DNA of 35,501 bases from Promethearchaeota archaeon (lineage in GTDB: Archaea > Asgardarchaeota > Lokiarchaeia > Sigyniarchaeales > SOKP01): assembly GCA_014730165.1 (NCBI GenBank), contig WJIS01000368.1:1-35501 (forward strand). The letters are read 5' to 3'. Position numbers and translations under genes: made by a program. Shown here one piece after another: positions 8,330 through 16,567 of this stretch (position 1 is its first letter; each line of letters starts with the position of its first letter). The notes beneath the pieces are model-generated. The model was not told the DNA's origin, made no database searches, and worked only from the letters and a program-made list of their open reading frames with translations.

Positions 8330-8485
8330 ATGGTTAGTTGTGAAGAACTTAAGAAGGGAGATACTTTTGTTTGTGAAGACTGTGGTTTAGAACTTACTGT
8401 AACTGAAGCTTGTGATTGTGCTGAAGAAGCTTCATGTTCAGAAGAAGGTTTTGCCTGCTGTGGAAACCAGATGCATAAAAAATAA
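8330..8485 (+). CDS. Desulforedoxin-like small Cys-rich metal-binding protein
   Basis: A 51-codon gene starts at ATG 8330 with AGGTGA six bases upstream and ends at TAA 8483-8485. The peptide starts M-V-S-C-E-E-L-K-K-G-D-T-F-V-C-E-D-C-G-L and ends F-A-C-C-G-N-Q-M-H-K-K. The C-x-x-C (C15, C18) and the adjacent C-C-G (C43, C44) copy the iron-binding pattern of desulforedoxin and of the N-terminal domain of desulfoferrodoxin, so a mononuclear Fe or Zn tetracysteinyl site is likely. It has four extra Cys (C4, C28, C30, C36) that desulforedoxin lacks, enough for a second site. The role is probably electron transfer or oxidative-stress defence, by inference. A T run follows at 8514-8526. Confidence 0.75.
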   Translation: MVSCEELKKGDTFVCEDCGLELTVTEACDCAEEASCSEEGFACCGNQMHKK

Positions 8486-8513
8486 ATCTCATATTTCAAG
8501 CTTTTAAATTAAA

Positions 8514-8526
8514 TTTTTTTTTTTTT
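8514..8526 (+). terminator. Oligo-T terminator after the Cys-rich small gene
   Basis: An uninterrupted run of 13 T lies 28 bases after the stop at 8485, just before the convergent ClC gene. Archaeal transcription commonly ends at such T runs without a hairpin. Confidence 0.45.
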
Positions 8527-8590
8527 AGATTTCTACACTCTTATTTTTGCTTTAGCTCAACTATACCTCAAATAAATCAAGTTTAAAATT

Positions 8591-9931
8591 TTACATATAT
8601 CTTTGTTCGGGGATAATGGAGGATGGACCGCTAAATATGTATGCAAAAATGGTTGTAATTCCCGCGGGAATAAATAAAAAAGGAACCCATGTCATTTCAA
8701 TGATAATAAAAATAGCTGTAATTGGATTATTGGTTGCTGCTCCTAAAACGGCAGAAATTCCTAGAATAATGAATAATTCATAATTAGAGGGATAAACTAA
8801 AAAGCCAAACGCCCCTCCTAGTAAAGTTCCTAATAATATTAATGGAAGTATAATTCCAGCTGAATTAAAAGTACCAATTGAAAGGAATATCGCTATAACG
8901 AATATTAAAGTGAAAAACAAAATCAAATACCAGGATACATCTGCTGTCTGGAAACGTTCCACTAAAATGGTTAGAAAATCGGAATCAGCATGCAAAATAA
9001 TATTATGGAAATCAGAGTCAATGAATGGGAGAACAATTACTAAGAATATTGAATATCCAACAGCTCCAAGGAATGGTAGAAGCCAGAAAATCCGCTTTTT
9101 ATTCAAATATCGACTGAGGGTGTTTTTGTATCCTCGTAATAAACCCATAAATATCAAAACTATTAAACCAACAATGATCCCAAATATTGCTGTAATAGGA
9201 AGTAGATAAAGGTAATTAATATCATTAGGATTTAATGATTGATGTAGTTCTAAGAAGGGAGTATAACCAAAGAATAATGAAAAAATCAAGTAAGCTACAG
9301 TTGAGGCAATTATTGAAGGAATTAAGGATTGATACTTAATGTGATTATTATATGGTAATTCCGCACAGAATAGCGCTCCACTAATAGGAGCTTTCAATAT
9401 TGCTCCAGTACAAGCACTTGCTCCAATAAAGAATGAATCCTTTCTTTCTAACTGGAACCTGTCAGATTTATATAACAAATAACCTAAATTTCCTCCAATT
9501 AATAGACCAGGTCCTTCCAAACCACATATCATTCCCGAACCGAAAGTCCATGATGTACTTAAGGTTTTTGCAATAAGATTCTTAAATCGTCCGTATTTGT
9601 CTTCTGCTATTGGAAAATTCTCTACTTCTAGCAAGTTAATGTCCTCTACGAATTCTGAAGCTCCCGTTCCCATTATTCTATTTAATTTTCCAAATTTTAC
9701 TAAAAGACTTGTAGCAATACCAGCTATAATAGGGGGAATATAAAAAGGTAGAAATGAAAAACTCAATTCAAATAAAGACAAAAGATAATTAAATACAACC
9801 ATTACTAATCCACAAATTGCGCCTAAAACGATTGAAACAAGAATAACATCAAAAGATTTTCTTAACCAAAATTTTTGAAGTCGGAAAAAATCTTTAAGAT
9901 GTTTAATATTTCGTGCATCACTTTCTGTCAT
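8591..9931 (-). CDS. ClC-family chloride channel or chloride/proton antiporter
   Basis: The 446-residue polytopic membrane protein shows the three ClC selectivity signatures: G-T-G-A-S-E (88-93, matching G-S-G-I-P), G-L-E-G-P-G (137-142, containing the gating Glu, E139), and G-T-F-N-S-A-G-I-I-L-P (353-363, matching G-x-F-x-P). Another typical stretch is G-A-S-A-C-T-G-A-I-L-K-A-P (170-182), followed by F-C-A-E. No C-terminal CBS domains are present, so it is the short form. It should move chloride across the cytoplasmic membrane; channel versus antiporter cannot be settled by reading alone. It is the last gene of a minus-strand run, 23 bases after the LOG-family gene. Confidence 0.92.
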   Translation of the reverse strand: MTESDARNIKHLKDFFRLQKFWLRKSFDVILVSIVLGAICGLVMVVFNYLLSLFELSFSFLPFYIPPIIAGIATSLLVKFGKLNRIMGTGASEFVEDINLLEVENFPIAEDKYGRFKNLIAKTLSTSWTFGSGMICGLEGPGLLIGGNLGYLLYKSDRFQLERKDSFFIGASACTGAILKAPISGALFCAELPYNNHIKYQSLIPSIIASTVAYLIFSLFFGYTPFLELHQSLNPNDINYLYLLPITAIFGIIVGLIVLIFMGLLRGYKNTLSRYLNKKRIFWLLPFLGAVGYSIFLVIVLPFIDSDFHNIILHADSDFLTILVERFQTADVSWYLILFFTLIFVIAIFLSIGTFNSAGIILPLILLGTLLGGAFGFLVYPSNYELFIILGISAVLGAATNNPITAIFIIIEMTWVPFLFIPAGITTIFAYIFSGPSSIIPEQRYM

Positions 9932-9954
9932 TTGAGAAACCTTTCTATTAAATT

Positions 9955-10518
9955 CTAGAATTTATCTATAAAATCAAGATTGGTTTTAGAAGAAAAACCA
10001 ACTTTCAATAACTCGTTTAAATATCGAATTACATCTTGAGGTGTTTTAGCATCATAGATTTTGTCACTTCTTCTCTCATCTATTTTTTTATCAGCTAATT
10101 TATTAGACCAACCCTCAACGCTAGAAAGAGCAATGATTGGTTTTTGATAGATCCAAGCAAAACATATTTCAGATAGTGTTCCTGCTTTTCCACCTATTGC
10201 AACACAAGCATCTCCAGTGAGAACTACAATTAAGTTTCTAGCTTGAGAAAACGGGACGGGTATAGCAATATCAACATACTTATTAGCAACAGATTTCTTT
10301 TTGCTTGGGACAATTCCAACAGTAAATCCATTTTCTTGCTTCGCTCCTTTGCAAACTGCCTCCATACCTCCAAAGAGCCCTCCACAAGCAATAGCAAAAT
10401 TATTTTTAGCTAGCAATTTTCCAATTTCTACTGCTTTTTTTTCAGTATTTTTATCAATTTCGCTCCCACAGATTACGGAAATAATTGCTTTAAACTGTTC
10501 TTTAAATTGAAAAGCCAT
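9955..10518 (-). CDS. LOG-family (TIGR00725-type) Rossmann-fold protein
   Basis: The 187-residue product has the nucleotide-binding layout of the LOG/TIGR00725 group: S-V-I-C-G-S near the N terminus, A-I-A-C-G-G-L-F-G-G-M-E-A-V (43-56), and G-G-K-A-G-T-L-S-E (109-117). The plant and bacterial LOG enzymes release cytokinin bases from their riboside monophosphates, with a P-G-G-x-G-T-x-x-E motif; here it is G-G-K-A-G-T-L-S-E, as in the TIGR00725 branch, whose substrate is not well defined. It sits between homoserine dehydrogenase (39 bases upstream) and ClC (23 bases downstream), likely in the same transcript, with no obvious functional link. Confidence 0.85.
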   Translation of the reverse strand: MAFQFKEQFKAIISVICGSEIDKNTEKKAVEIGKLLAKNNFAIACGGLFGGMEAVCKGAKQENGFTVGIVPSKKKSVANKYVDIAIPVPFSQARNLIVVLTGDACVAIGGKAGTLSEICFAWIYQKPIIALSSVEGWSNKLADKKIDERRSDKIYDAKTPQDVIRYLNELLKVGFSSKTNLDFIDKF

Positions 10519-10557
10519 GTATTTATCAAATTATTAATTTGTTTAAAAATTTAAGAA

Positions 10558-11577
10558 TTAGATATTATCATCCTTTTTTAAGAAATCGCATATATAAAAT
10601 AAATCATTTAAGATTGCGGATGCGGCTTCATAACCCCCAGCACCTCGACCCATAAGTACAATTGAACCCATATATTCTGTTTTTAATTCAATTACATTGA
10701 GTGTACCACTAATGTTTAAAGCAGAATAATTCTCAATTAGCCGAGGTTCCACAATAAGAGAATTGTTTTCTGCGATTGCTAAATGCTTAATGATATATCC
10801 GTCTGATTTTGCTAATTCTATTGCTTGAGGGGTAATTTTTGATATTCCTCTGATTTTAACATCTTGGATTGATTTGGACCAACCCAGTAGCTCGTTCGCT
10901 AATATTACTAATTTACCTGCAGCATCATATCCTTCAATATCAAGTGTAGGATCTGCTTCAGCGTAGCCTAACTCTTGAGCTTCTTTTAAGGCGATTGAGA
11001 AATCTATTCCCTCTGAAGCCATTCGACTGAGAATATAATTAGATGTTCCATTTAATATTGCTCTTATAGCTTTAATCTTACTTGCTCCTAAGCTTTTCTT
11101 TATCGAAAGAATAGGGACTCCAGAAGCTACAGTAGCTTCATATTGAATCAGACACGCATTTTTATTCGCCAATTCTTTGATTTCTTTATATTTTAGATAG
11201 AATGGGCCTTTATTGGAAGCAATAATATGTATTCCATTTTTTATAGCTGCTTTAATATGACTTAAAGCGGGCTCTCCAGTTTCTGGGTTAGTAGGAGTTG
11301 TTTCGATACAGATATCAACATCTATTTTAGAAATCAAATCAAGGGGATTGATATTAAATTTCCAATCATTAAGCTTACGAAAATCTTTATCCATTTCAAT
11401 AACCTTTCTAATATTAAGACCACTTTTATTAACTAAACCTCCATCTATTTCAAAAATACCAACTATAACTATATCAATGTCAAATTTATGCTTAAAAATT
11501 GGTAATTTTTTATTTAGGAGTTCTAAAAAACACTTTCCTACTGTACCTTTTCCTATTAAGCAAATTTTTACTTTCAT
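10558..11577 (-). CDS. hom: Homoserine dehydrogenase
   Basis: The 339-residue enzyme reduces aspartate semialdehyde to homoserine. It has an N-terminal NAD(P)-binding motif, G-K-G-T-V-G-K (9-15), the I-A-S-N-K-G-P-F segment with K123, and the catalytic domain signature E-A-D-P-T-L-D-I-E-G-Y-D-A-A-G-K (207-222), which contains the Asp and Lys used in catalysis. L-N-G-T-S-N-Y-I-L-S (175-184) is also conserved. It lacks the C-terminal ACT domain of many bacterial enzymes, and a separate double-ACT protein is encoded just upstream (113-base gap), which probably supplies feedback control. Together with thrC it forms part of threonine synthesis; no homoserine kinase gene is seen in the window. Confidence 0.95.
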   Translation of the reverse strand: MKVKICLIGKGTVGKCFLELLNKKLPIFKHKFDIDIVIVGIFEIDGGLVNKSGLNIRKVIEMDKDFRKLNDWKFNINPLDLISKIDVDICIETTPTNPETGEPALSHIKAAIKNGIHIIASNKGPFYLKYKEIKELANKNACLIQYEATVASGVPILSIKKSLGASKIKAIRAILNGTSNYILSRMASEGIDFSIALKEAQELGYAEADPTLDIEGYDAAGKLVILANELLGWSKSIQDVKIRGISKITPQAIELAKSDGYIIKHLAIAENNSLIVEPRLIENYSALNISGTLNVIELKTEYMGSIVLMGRGAGGYEAASAILNDLFYICDFLKKDDNI

Positions 11578-11690
11578 TATTTATTCATTTTGATTTCACA
11601 TATATCTGAATAGTATTAAGCTATCTTCCTTAAGTAAAAAATAAAATAAAATATTATCTGAAAAGCTATCTAATGGTTTAAAAAATCTGA

Positions 11691-12182
11691 TTATACTCGT
11701 ATCATCATTAAATTCTTTTCTTCACATATTTTATTCATTTCGTTAATCAAATTCTTTTCGGAAATTGATTCTGGTAACTCTAAACTAAATTTAACCGTAC
11801 TTATATCATCAACTTCAGTAAATCTAGCTTCTAATCCCGTTACAATAATTTTCTTTTTTGCAAGTCGCTTTATCGTATCCACAACGTCAGTGTCAAATAC
11901 ATGACCGGTTAGCAATATGGTTAAATGTCTTTTTTCTGTTCCAAGGGAAATCCTATCAATTTGAATGTTTTCTTTCCGTAGTTCGCTTTTTATACTTTCT
12001 AACGCTTTTTCTCTGAGCTCTTCTGGAAGCTCAAAGGTTAAATCTACCGGGATTAAGTTGTTTATTTTTTTATCATGATGATGAAGGATTCCAAATATAT
12101 TTCCACCATTATTTGAAATTGGTTTAATTAGTTCGATTAAGGTTCCAGGAGTATCTGGTATTTTAACTTCTAAATTTATCAT
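11691..12182 (-). CDS. Double ACT-domain protein, probable regulator of homoserine dehydrogenase
   Basis: The 163-residue product contains two ACT-like repeats. The first begins I-N-L-E-V-K-I-P-D-T-P-G-T-L-I-E-L, with the typical D-x-P-G-x-L turn that binds amino acids, and N-I-F-G-I-L-H-H-H-D after it. The second begins R-H-L-T-I-L-L-T-G-H-V and ends near V-K-F-S-L-E-L-P, with a less typical ligand turn. ACT domains bind amino acids and control enzymes allosterically. Its place next to a homoserine dehydrogenase that lacks an ACT domain suggests it senses threonine for that enzyme, a pairing seen in other archaea. That partnership is inferred from position. Confidence 0.82.
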   Translation of the reverse strand: MINLEVKIPDTPGTLIELIKPISNNGGNIFGILHHHDKKINNLIPVDLTFELPEELREKALESIKSELRKENIQIDRISLGTEKRHLTILLTGHVFDTDVVDTIKRLAKKKIIVTGLEARFTEVDDISTVKFSLELPESISEKNLINEMNKICEEKNLMMIRV

Positions 12183-12216
12183 AATTATAAGGATGTAATT
12201 GAGTATTATCTATGGT

Positions 12217-12945
12217 TTATAAAGGCGATGATGAATCGGGATTATACCGCAAAAACTCGGGTATTCTCTCTCCACATTCGGGACAGAAGCTAAGTCCTTC
12301 TGGTATAACATTACGGCATTTTGGGCACTGAATCTTACCCGATGGTAGACCCTCAATACTTTCATAAGACTCCGGTTCTGTCGGAGATATATATGATTTA
12401 TTCCCACCAGATTTTTCACTTCGCGCAAGAATTACAATAAAAAGAATTGCTAAAATACCAATCATTATAAACATCATCAGATATCCCATTCCTAAAATAG
12501 AATAGTAAGTTTGATTAAAGGAAATTATTCCATTGATATTTAAGTTAAAAAAGTAAGGACCTGGAAGAGTTAGTAGTTTGGGTGCTATTCTGACGGTGAA
12601 GGATTGAGTTTCATTAGAACTGACTAGAGTGAATGTTTGGTTCGTTTTTGAAAATAGAGTCTGTGTTAAAGATTCTTCTAATGAAATATGAATTGATCCG
12701 GATTGATTTGATTTTATATACACTTTAAATTGTGCTTCTAGCCAGATAAATTTGGGAGGTGCTATATTTACACTAAAATTTGCTCCGTTTTGAGAAGACC
12801 TCAAATCATTGGAAATAAATCCTTCATTTTCTTTAAATTGCGAAACTTGAAAGCTAGGATTGAAACTAACAAGGAAAACGGTGAACATTGAAAAAATAAA
12901 TAGCATGAATGTAAAATTTCTTGAGGATTTCATATTAATTTTCAT
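12217..12945 (-). CDS. Membrane protein with extracytoplasmic domain and C-terminal zinc ribbon
   Basis: The 242-residue product has a signal or first membrane segment at about residues 11-28, an extracytoplasmic beta-rich region (31-150) with many N-x-S/T sites, one transmembrane helix (151-174) and a cytosolic tail ending in a zinc ribbon: C-P-K-C (207, 210) and C-P-E-C-G (221, 224). The topology places the zinc ribbon inside the cell. No enzymatic motif is visible. Proteins of this type are common in Asgard and other archaeal genomes, but their role is not known. It lies 22 bases after the AIR-synthase-like gene and 34 bases before the ACT gene, probably in the same transcript. Confidence 0.75.
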   Translation of the reverse strand: MKINMKSSRNFTFMLFIFSMFTVFLVSFNPSFQVSQFKENEGFISNDLRSSQNGANFSVNIAPPKFIWLEAQFKVYIKSNQSGSIHISLEESLTQTLFSKTNQTFTLVSSNETQSFTVRIAPKLLTLPGPYFFNLNINGIISFNQTYYSILGMGYLMMFIMIGILAILFIVILARSEKSGGNKSYISPTEPESYESIEGLPSGKIQCPKCRNVIPEGLSFCPECGERIPEFLRYNPDSSSPL

Positions 12946-12967
12946 TAGTAACTATGTATTTACAAAT

Positions 12968-13948
12968 TTAAAATTTTATTACATCTATAGATTTGTTATC
13001 ATCATGAATTCTTAAAAGATTTTCTTCATCAATTATCTTACCTATTATATTTGCATTCATTCCATATTCTTTGAATGTATGAATCATTTTTTTAGTGTTT
13101 TTTTCCGAAACGGTTAGAATGAAAGACGTTGTTAAATACATTTTTGAGTATAGTTCAAGGGTATATTTGAGTTTCTGAAGAATTGGAGGGATTATTATTT
13201 GGTTTACATTTATATCGATGCCTACTCCAGAATACTTGATTAATTGTAAAGTAGTTCCAAATATTCCACCATTTGATATATCTTTCGCTGCTGTTGCGAG
13301 TTTGAGTTTTGCTATTCGATTCATTGATCTTCTACGTTTCAAAACTGTCTCAGAAGGTTTGAATGTTGTTGTATCAAAAAATAATTTGCTAGCTTTTCCA
13401 ACTCTTCCATCAAAATCTACAGCCAAGATTAGTTTATCTCCAACTTGGGCGCCTCCTGCTGAAATGTAATATTCTTTTTTAATCTCTCCGATCAAAGTCG
13501 AACTAAGTTCATAACATTGTCCATTAGGATTCGTATGGCCTCTAACAATTGGTATTTGAAATTTATTTGAAGCTTCGCTTATACCTTCTAATATTTTTTC
13601 ACCGACATTTGTATTTTTATATGAAAGAATTATACTAGCTGCAAGAGGATTGCCTCCGCAAGCATATATGTCATCCACACTCACTAAAATTGAGCTAAAT
13701 CCAGCTCCAAAGGGATAGTTTTCAATAAATGAGGTGATAATTCTATCAGTTGTTACTAAAATATATGTATCCTTATTTTTAATAGCAGCAGAATCTTCAC
13801 CGAGAGCTGAGAAGATTCTGGAACTTTTGAAAGTATTTGAATCAATATATTTAATAATTGGATTTATTTCTTTTTTTTCCAGAATATTTTTATTCTTTCG
13901 AATTGAACCAGCAATTTTATCTAACATCTTGAATACAAAAAAATCCAA
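12968..13948 (-). CDS. AIR synthase (PurM)-superfamily protein
   Basis: The 326-residue product belongs to the PurM/HypE/ThiL/SelD ATP-binding superfamily. It has A-L-G-E-D-S-A-A-I early on (the acidic Mg-ATP loop), T-T-D-R-I, then a hydrophobic helix with S-V-D-D-I-Y-A-C-G-G-N-P-L-A (PurM-like D-x-x-A-x-G-G-x-P), and G-A-Q-V-G-D-K-L-I-L before the C-terminal domain with D-I-S-N-G-G-I-F-G-T. This order is closest to AIR-synthase-related proteins such as methanogenesis marker 2 and the sll0787 group rather than to purine PurM. Substrate is unknown. The frame allows an inner ATG at 13927. It is the first gene of a six-gene minus-strand run and is divergent from GTPase C. Confidence 0.8.
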   Translation of the reverse strand: MDFFVFKMLDKIAGSIRKNKNILEKKEINPIIKYIDSNTFKSSRIFSALGEDSAAIKNKDTYILVTTDRIITSFIENYPFGAGFSSILVSVDDIYACGGNPLAASIILSYKNTNVGEKILEGISEASNKFQIPIVRGHTNPNGQCYELSSTLIGEIKKEYYISAGGAQVGDKLILAVDFDGRVGKASKLFFDTTTFKPSETVLKRRRSMNRIAKLKLATAAKDISNGGIFGTTLQLIKYSGVGIDINVNQIIIPPILQKLKYTLELYSKMYLTTSFILTVSEKNTKKMIHTFKEYGMNANIIGKIIDEENLLRIHDDNKSIDVIKF

Positions 13949-13975
13949 TTTTATTATAATATATTTATTAAAAGA

Positions 13976-13983
13976 CTTATAAA
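13976..13983 (-). promoter_or_regulatory. TATA box for the AIR-synthase-like gene
   Basis: The minus strand reads TTTATAAG, centred about 31 bases before the ATG at 13948, so the leader would be only a few bases. It lies in the 132-base region shared with the divergent GTPase C gene. Confidence 0.4.
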
Positions 13984-14080
13984 TAGTAATTCAATTAAAT
14001 TCAGCTTAAATAAACTTATTAATGCAAATTATTACTTTCAATAATATAATAACAGAGTTCAAGATATATATTGATTATAA

Positions 14081-15586
14081 ATGGAAAAATTACTTAAGAA
14101 CTCCCTAATCAAAGGATTCCTTTTTAGCATCCATGATGATCTGGGTCCACAAAACTTATATGCGTATCCTTCTCTCATTCAAGAAAGCGAAGAAAGAAAT
14201 ATAGATAGAAACAACTCAAGTTCTCTTAGATTAACTTTTCGAGATGCAATGCAAATTTCCATTAAAAATTTGAGTCTATTAATGAGAGATATGACATGTC
14301 AAGATGATGAAGATTTGGAGAATTTCAAATACTTTGCAATTATACCTTATCCTGATTTTTCATTAACCTCTCTAACATATTTTCATTATATTTCAATTAG
14401 AGAAGATTGTACTCCAATAGAAACTGCTTTTTCTATTCTTATAGATGAGAATAAAAGACATTTTTTATATAATAACCATAATAGCTTAAAGTTAATTTTA
14501 AACGACTTTTTTATCAATTTTGATACGCTTCATCAAGATGAGTTTAAGGAAGAATCAGAAGTAACTCAGGAGTTTGAAAAGCTAATCAAAAAAATAATTA
14601 AGCTCGAAACACATCCAAAAAATCCTATTACAGCTCAACGCAAGATGAAAATTTTATTTTCAGGATTGGATGATTCAGGAAAGTCTTCATTTTTGTTAGC
14701 ATTGGATAGAAAGTTTTCAAAACTTATGGATTTAAAACCAACACGAGGTGCTTCTGTTCAATCAATCCAAGCTTTAGGTGCGAATCTTTTTATTTGGGAT
14801 CTCGGTGGTCAGTCCAAATTTCGAGAAAAGTATATCTCAAAATCAAATATCTATTTATACGAATCCGATTTAATCTTTTATTTCATTGATATCAGAAACT
14901 CTAATAGATTTAATGAAAGTTTAGAGTATCTAAGAACAATCATCGATATTTTGGAATACAAATTAAATCAAAAAACATCTATCATCTTTATACTCTCTAA
15001 AGGAGACTTGGATGTAATAAACAAACCAAACATTAAAGATAATGTAATGTATATTGAGTCTCAAATTAAAGAAATTGTCAAAAAAAAGGATATAGATTCA
15101 TATATTACGAGTATTTTTGAAATAACAACGATTTTGAGAGCCTTCAGCGCGGGTATAGCTACACTTAGCCCAAATCGAGATTTAATAAATTATAATTTGA
15201 AAGGATTCTCAAAAAAAACAAATGTATTCATAACTCTCTTATTAAGTGAAGAAGGACTGGTCCTAGCAAATTTTTATTCCAAAAAAGCATTTAAATTAAT
15301 GCAATCTGACCAGTCTCCTGATGAATTTCAAGATATTTTTGAAATTACAGCACCTCAATTTGCTATGTTATTTAAAATCTTTTCTAAGTTTAAAGCTATT
15401 AAAAAAAGTGAAGCGGTTTTCAACTTTGTGGATTCTTATATCCTTATTAAAAGATTGGAGCTATTTAGCACGCCGATATTTGTTTTATTTCTCATGGATA
15501 ATTTAAATAAAAGGAAAAAAATTGATAAAGAACTACCAAAATTTACAGAAAAATTGAAAGATTTGCTGATAACATATATTTCATAG
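14081..15586 (+). CDS. Arf/Rag-like GTPase with N-terminal longin-like and C-terminal roadblock-like domains (GTPase C)
   Basis: This 501-residue paralogue of GTPase A has the same three-part layout. Residues 1-180 match the A N-terminal domain (shared F-S-I-x-D-D, F-A-I-I-P-Y-P-D-F, and F-S-I-L-I-D-E-N-K). The G domain has G-L-D-D-S-G-K-S (195-202), P-T-R-G (220-223, T221), W-D-L-G-G-Q (239-244), and S-K-G-D (306-309) where N-K-x-D is usual, then T-S-I-F. Residues from about 370 contain I-T-L-L-L-S-E-E-G-L-V-L-A-N-F, the shared C-terminal roadblock-like domain. The shared L-S-P-N-R-D/E segment precedes it. It is monocistronic and convergent with the MtrH-like gene, ending 7 bases from it. 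The longin and roadblock labels are pattern-based. Confidence 0.87.
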   Translation: MEKLLKNSLIKGFLFSIHDDLGPQNLYAYPSLIQESEERNIDRNNSSSLRLTFRDAMQISIKNLSLLMRDMTCQDDEDLENFKYFAIIPYPDFSLTSLTYFHYISIREDCTPIETAFSILIDENKRHFLYNNHNSLKLILNDFFINFDTLHQDEFKEESEVTQEFEKLIKKIIKLETHPKNPITAQRKMKILFSGLDDSGKSSFLLALDRKFSKLMDLKPTRGASVQSIQALGANLFIWDLGGQSKFREKYISKSNIYLYESDLIFYFIDIRNSNRFNESLEYLRTIIDILEYKLNQKTSIIFILSKGDLDVINKPNIKDNVMYIESQIKEIVKKKDIDSYITSIFEITTILRAFSAGIATLSPNRDLINYNLKGFSKKTNVFITLLLSEEGLVLANFYSKKAFKLMQSDQSPDEFQDIFEITAPQFAMLFKIFSKFKAIKKSEAVFNFVDSYILIKRLELFSTPIFVLFLMDNLNKRKKIDKELPKFTEKLKDLLITYIS

Positions 15587-15593
15587 GAAAATA

Positions 15594-16496
15594 TTAAAAT
15601 ATTTTTTTCAATGGATTCCGTTCTGAGGTTTTTTTCCTGAGTATGCGTTTTCTATAATATGCTCTGGAGGCTTCAATTAATGCTAATGATGGAATAACAC
15701 ATTTTGCATATTTTATTGGACCATAAAGAATAAAATCAGCTCCAGAATCAAGACAATTTACCATAATAGAGGAAATAGCCCCACATCTAGATATATCACC
15801 AAATTTCTTAACATAATTCCATCCATAGATTGCATTTGCGGGCGCATACCCTACCGGCAAGCCGAGTTCATCCTTAACCAAACTACTAGTTTCATAATTA
15901 ATAGAAATTGAGGGCAAGTCAAGAACAGCGGTATCGACGATATAGTTTTCAATACCAGCTTTTTCTACTTTCGGAATTAGTTCATTCTTTAACATATCTA
16001 ATTTTTTATCGGGATATATATATTTTACACCAAAAGTCAATAAAACAGAATTTTTAACACCAATTTCTTTTAGTTTTTGTATTGTTTCTTCTGAAGTACT
16101 TTCATCAATACTATTTAAAATTGCTCTATCTAACAGACCTATTTCTTTTAAACCTTCCATTGCCGGGATCCTGATTTCATCATTTAATCCATCAACTAAA
16201 AACGGAACGTCCACCAAATCCGCAACATACTCGCATTCCTTAATTAATGCATCAGGATAGGCTCCTACAACATCAATAATCGCTTGTAGATTGGTTTCAT
16301 CAATTAATGTTAAAAAGTCGTTTATTTCTTGTTCTACGATTTCTTTATCGAATTTTCCTTCTTTTTCATCCAATAAAGCCGGATGTTTAGAATAAAAAAC
16401 GCTTCCCACTGCAGCTACTGGATTTTCACCGATTTCCCCACCTAATTTAACGTCTCCAATTTCAACAATTTTTTGTTCTGCTTTATATCCATTCAT
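15594..16496 (-). CDS. mtrH: MtrH-family methyltransferase
   Basis: The 300-residue protein resembles subunit H of tetrahydromethanopterin S-methyltransferase, a TIM-barrel methyltransferase that passes methyl groups between H4MPT and a corrinoid. Family features are the opening Q-K-I-V-E-I-G-D-V-K-L-G-G, G-E-N-P (23-26), G-S-V-F-Y-S-K-H (31-38), D-V-V-G (75-78), A-I-L-N-S-I (125-130), and A-N-A-I-Y-G-W-N near the C terminus. The other Mtr subunits and a corrinoid protein are absent from this window, so it is a stand-alone homologue, as in non-methanogenic archaea, where such proteins feed methyl groups from methylated compounds or folate-like carriers into the Wood-Ljungdahl pathway. The methyl donor cannot be told from sequence. 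A TATA box lies at 16533-16542. Confidence 0.85.
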   Translation of the reverse strand: MNGYKAEQKIVEIGDVKLGGEIGENPVAAVGSVFYSKHPALLDEKEGKFDKEIVEQEINDFLTLIDETNLQAIIDVVGAYPDALIKECEYVADLVDVPFLVDGLNDEIRIPAMEGLKEIGLLDRAILNSIDESTSEETIQKLKEIGVKNSVLLTFGVKYIYPDKKLDMLKNELIPKVEKAGIENYIVDTAVLDLPSISINYETSSLVKDELGLPVGYAPANAIYGWNYVKKFGDISRCGAISSIMVNCLDSGADFILYGPIKYAKCVIPSLALIEASRAYYRKRILRKKTSERNPLKKIF

Positions 16497-16532
16497 ATCT
16501 AATATCTATTTTCTTTGAAATTTAAAATATAT

Positions 16533-16542
16533 CTTTATAAGA
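16533..16542 (-). promoter_or_regulatory. TATA box for the MtrH-like gene
   Basis: The minus strand reads TCTTATAAAG, centred about 41 bases before the ATG at 16496, giving a leader of about 15 bases. It lies in the 71-base gap after the membrane-protein gene, so the methyltransferase gene can be transcribed on its own. Confidence 0.45.
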
Positions 16543-16567
16543 GATTTAATTCTTTTGTTTTTATCTC

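Noticed and set aside
8269-8499. A 76-codon minus-strand open frame over the Cys-rich small gene
   Set aside because: It mirrors the plus-strand gene, which has metal-ligand motifs, a ribosome-binding site and a promoter; the antisense peptide has low-complexity Ser/Gln content.
12210-12428. A minus-strand frame overlapping the zinc-ribbon end of the membrane protein
   Set aside because: It is a frame-shifted copy of the same bases. The other frame has paired Cys motifs and a membrane helix.
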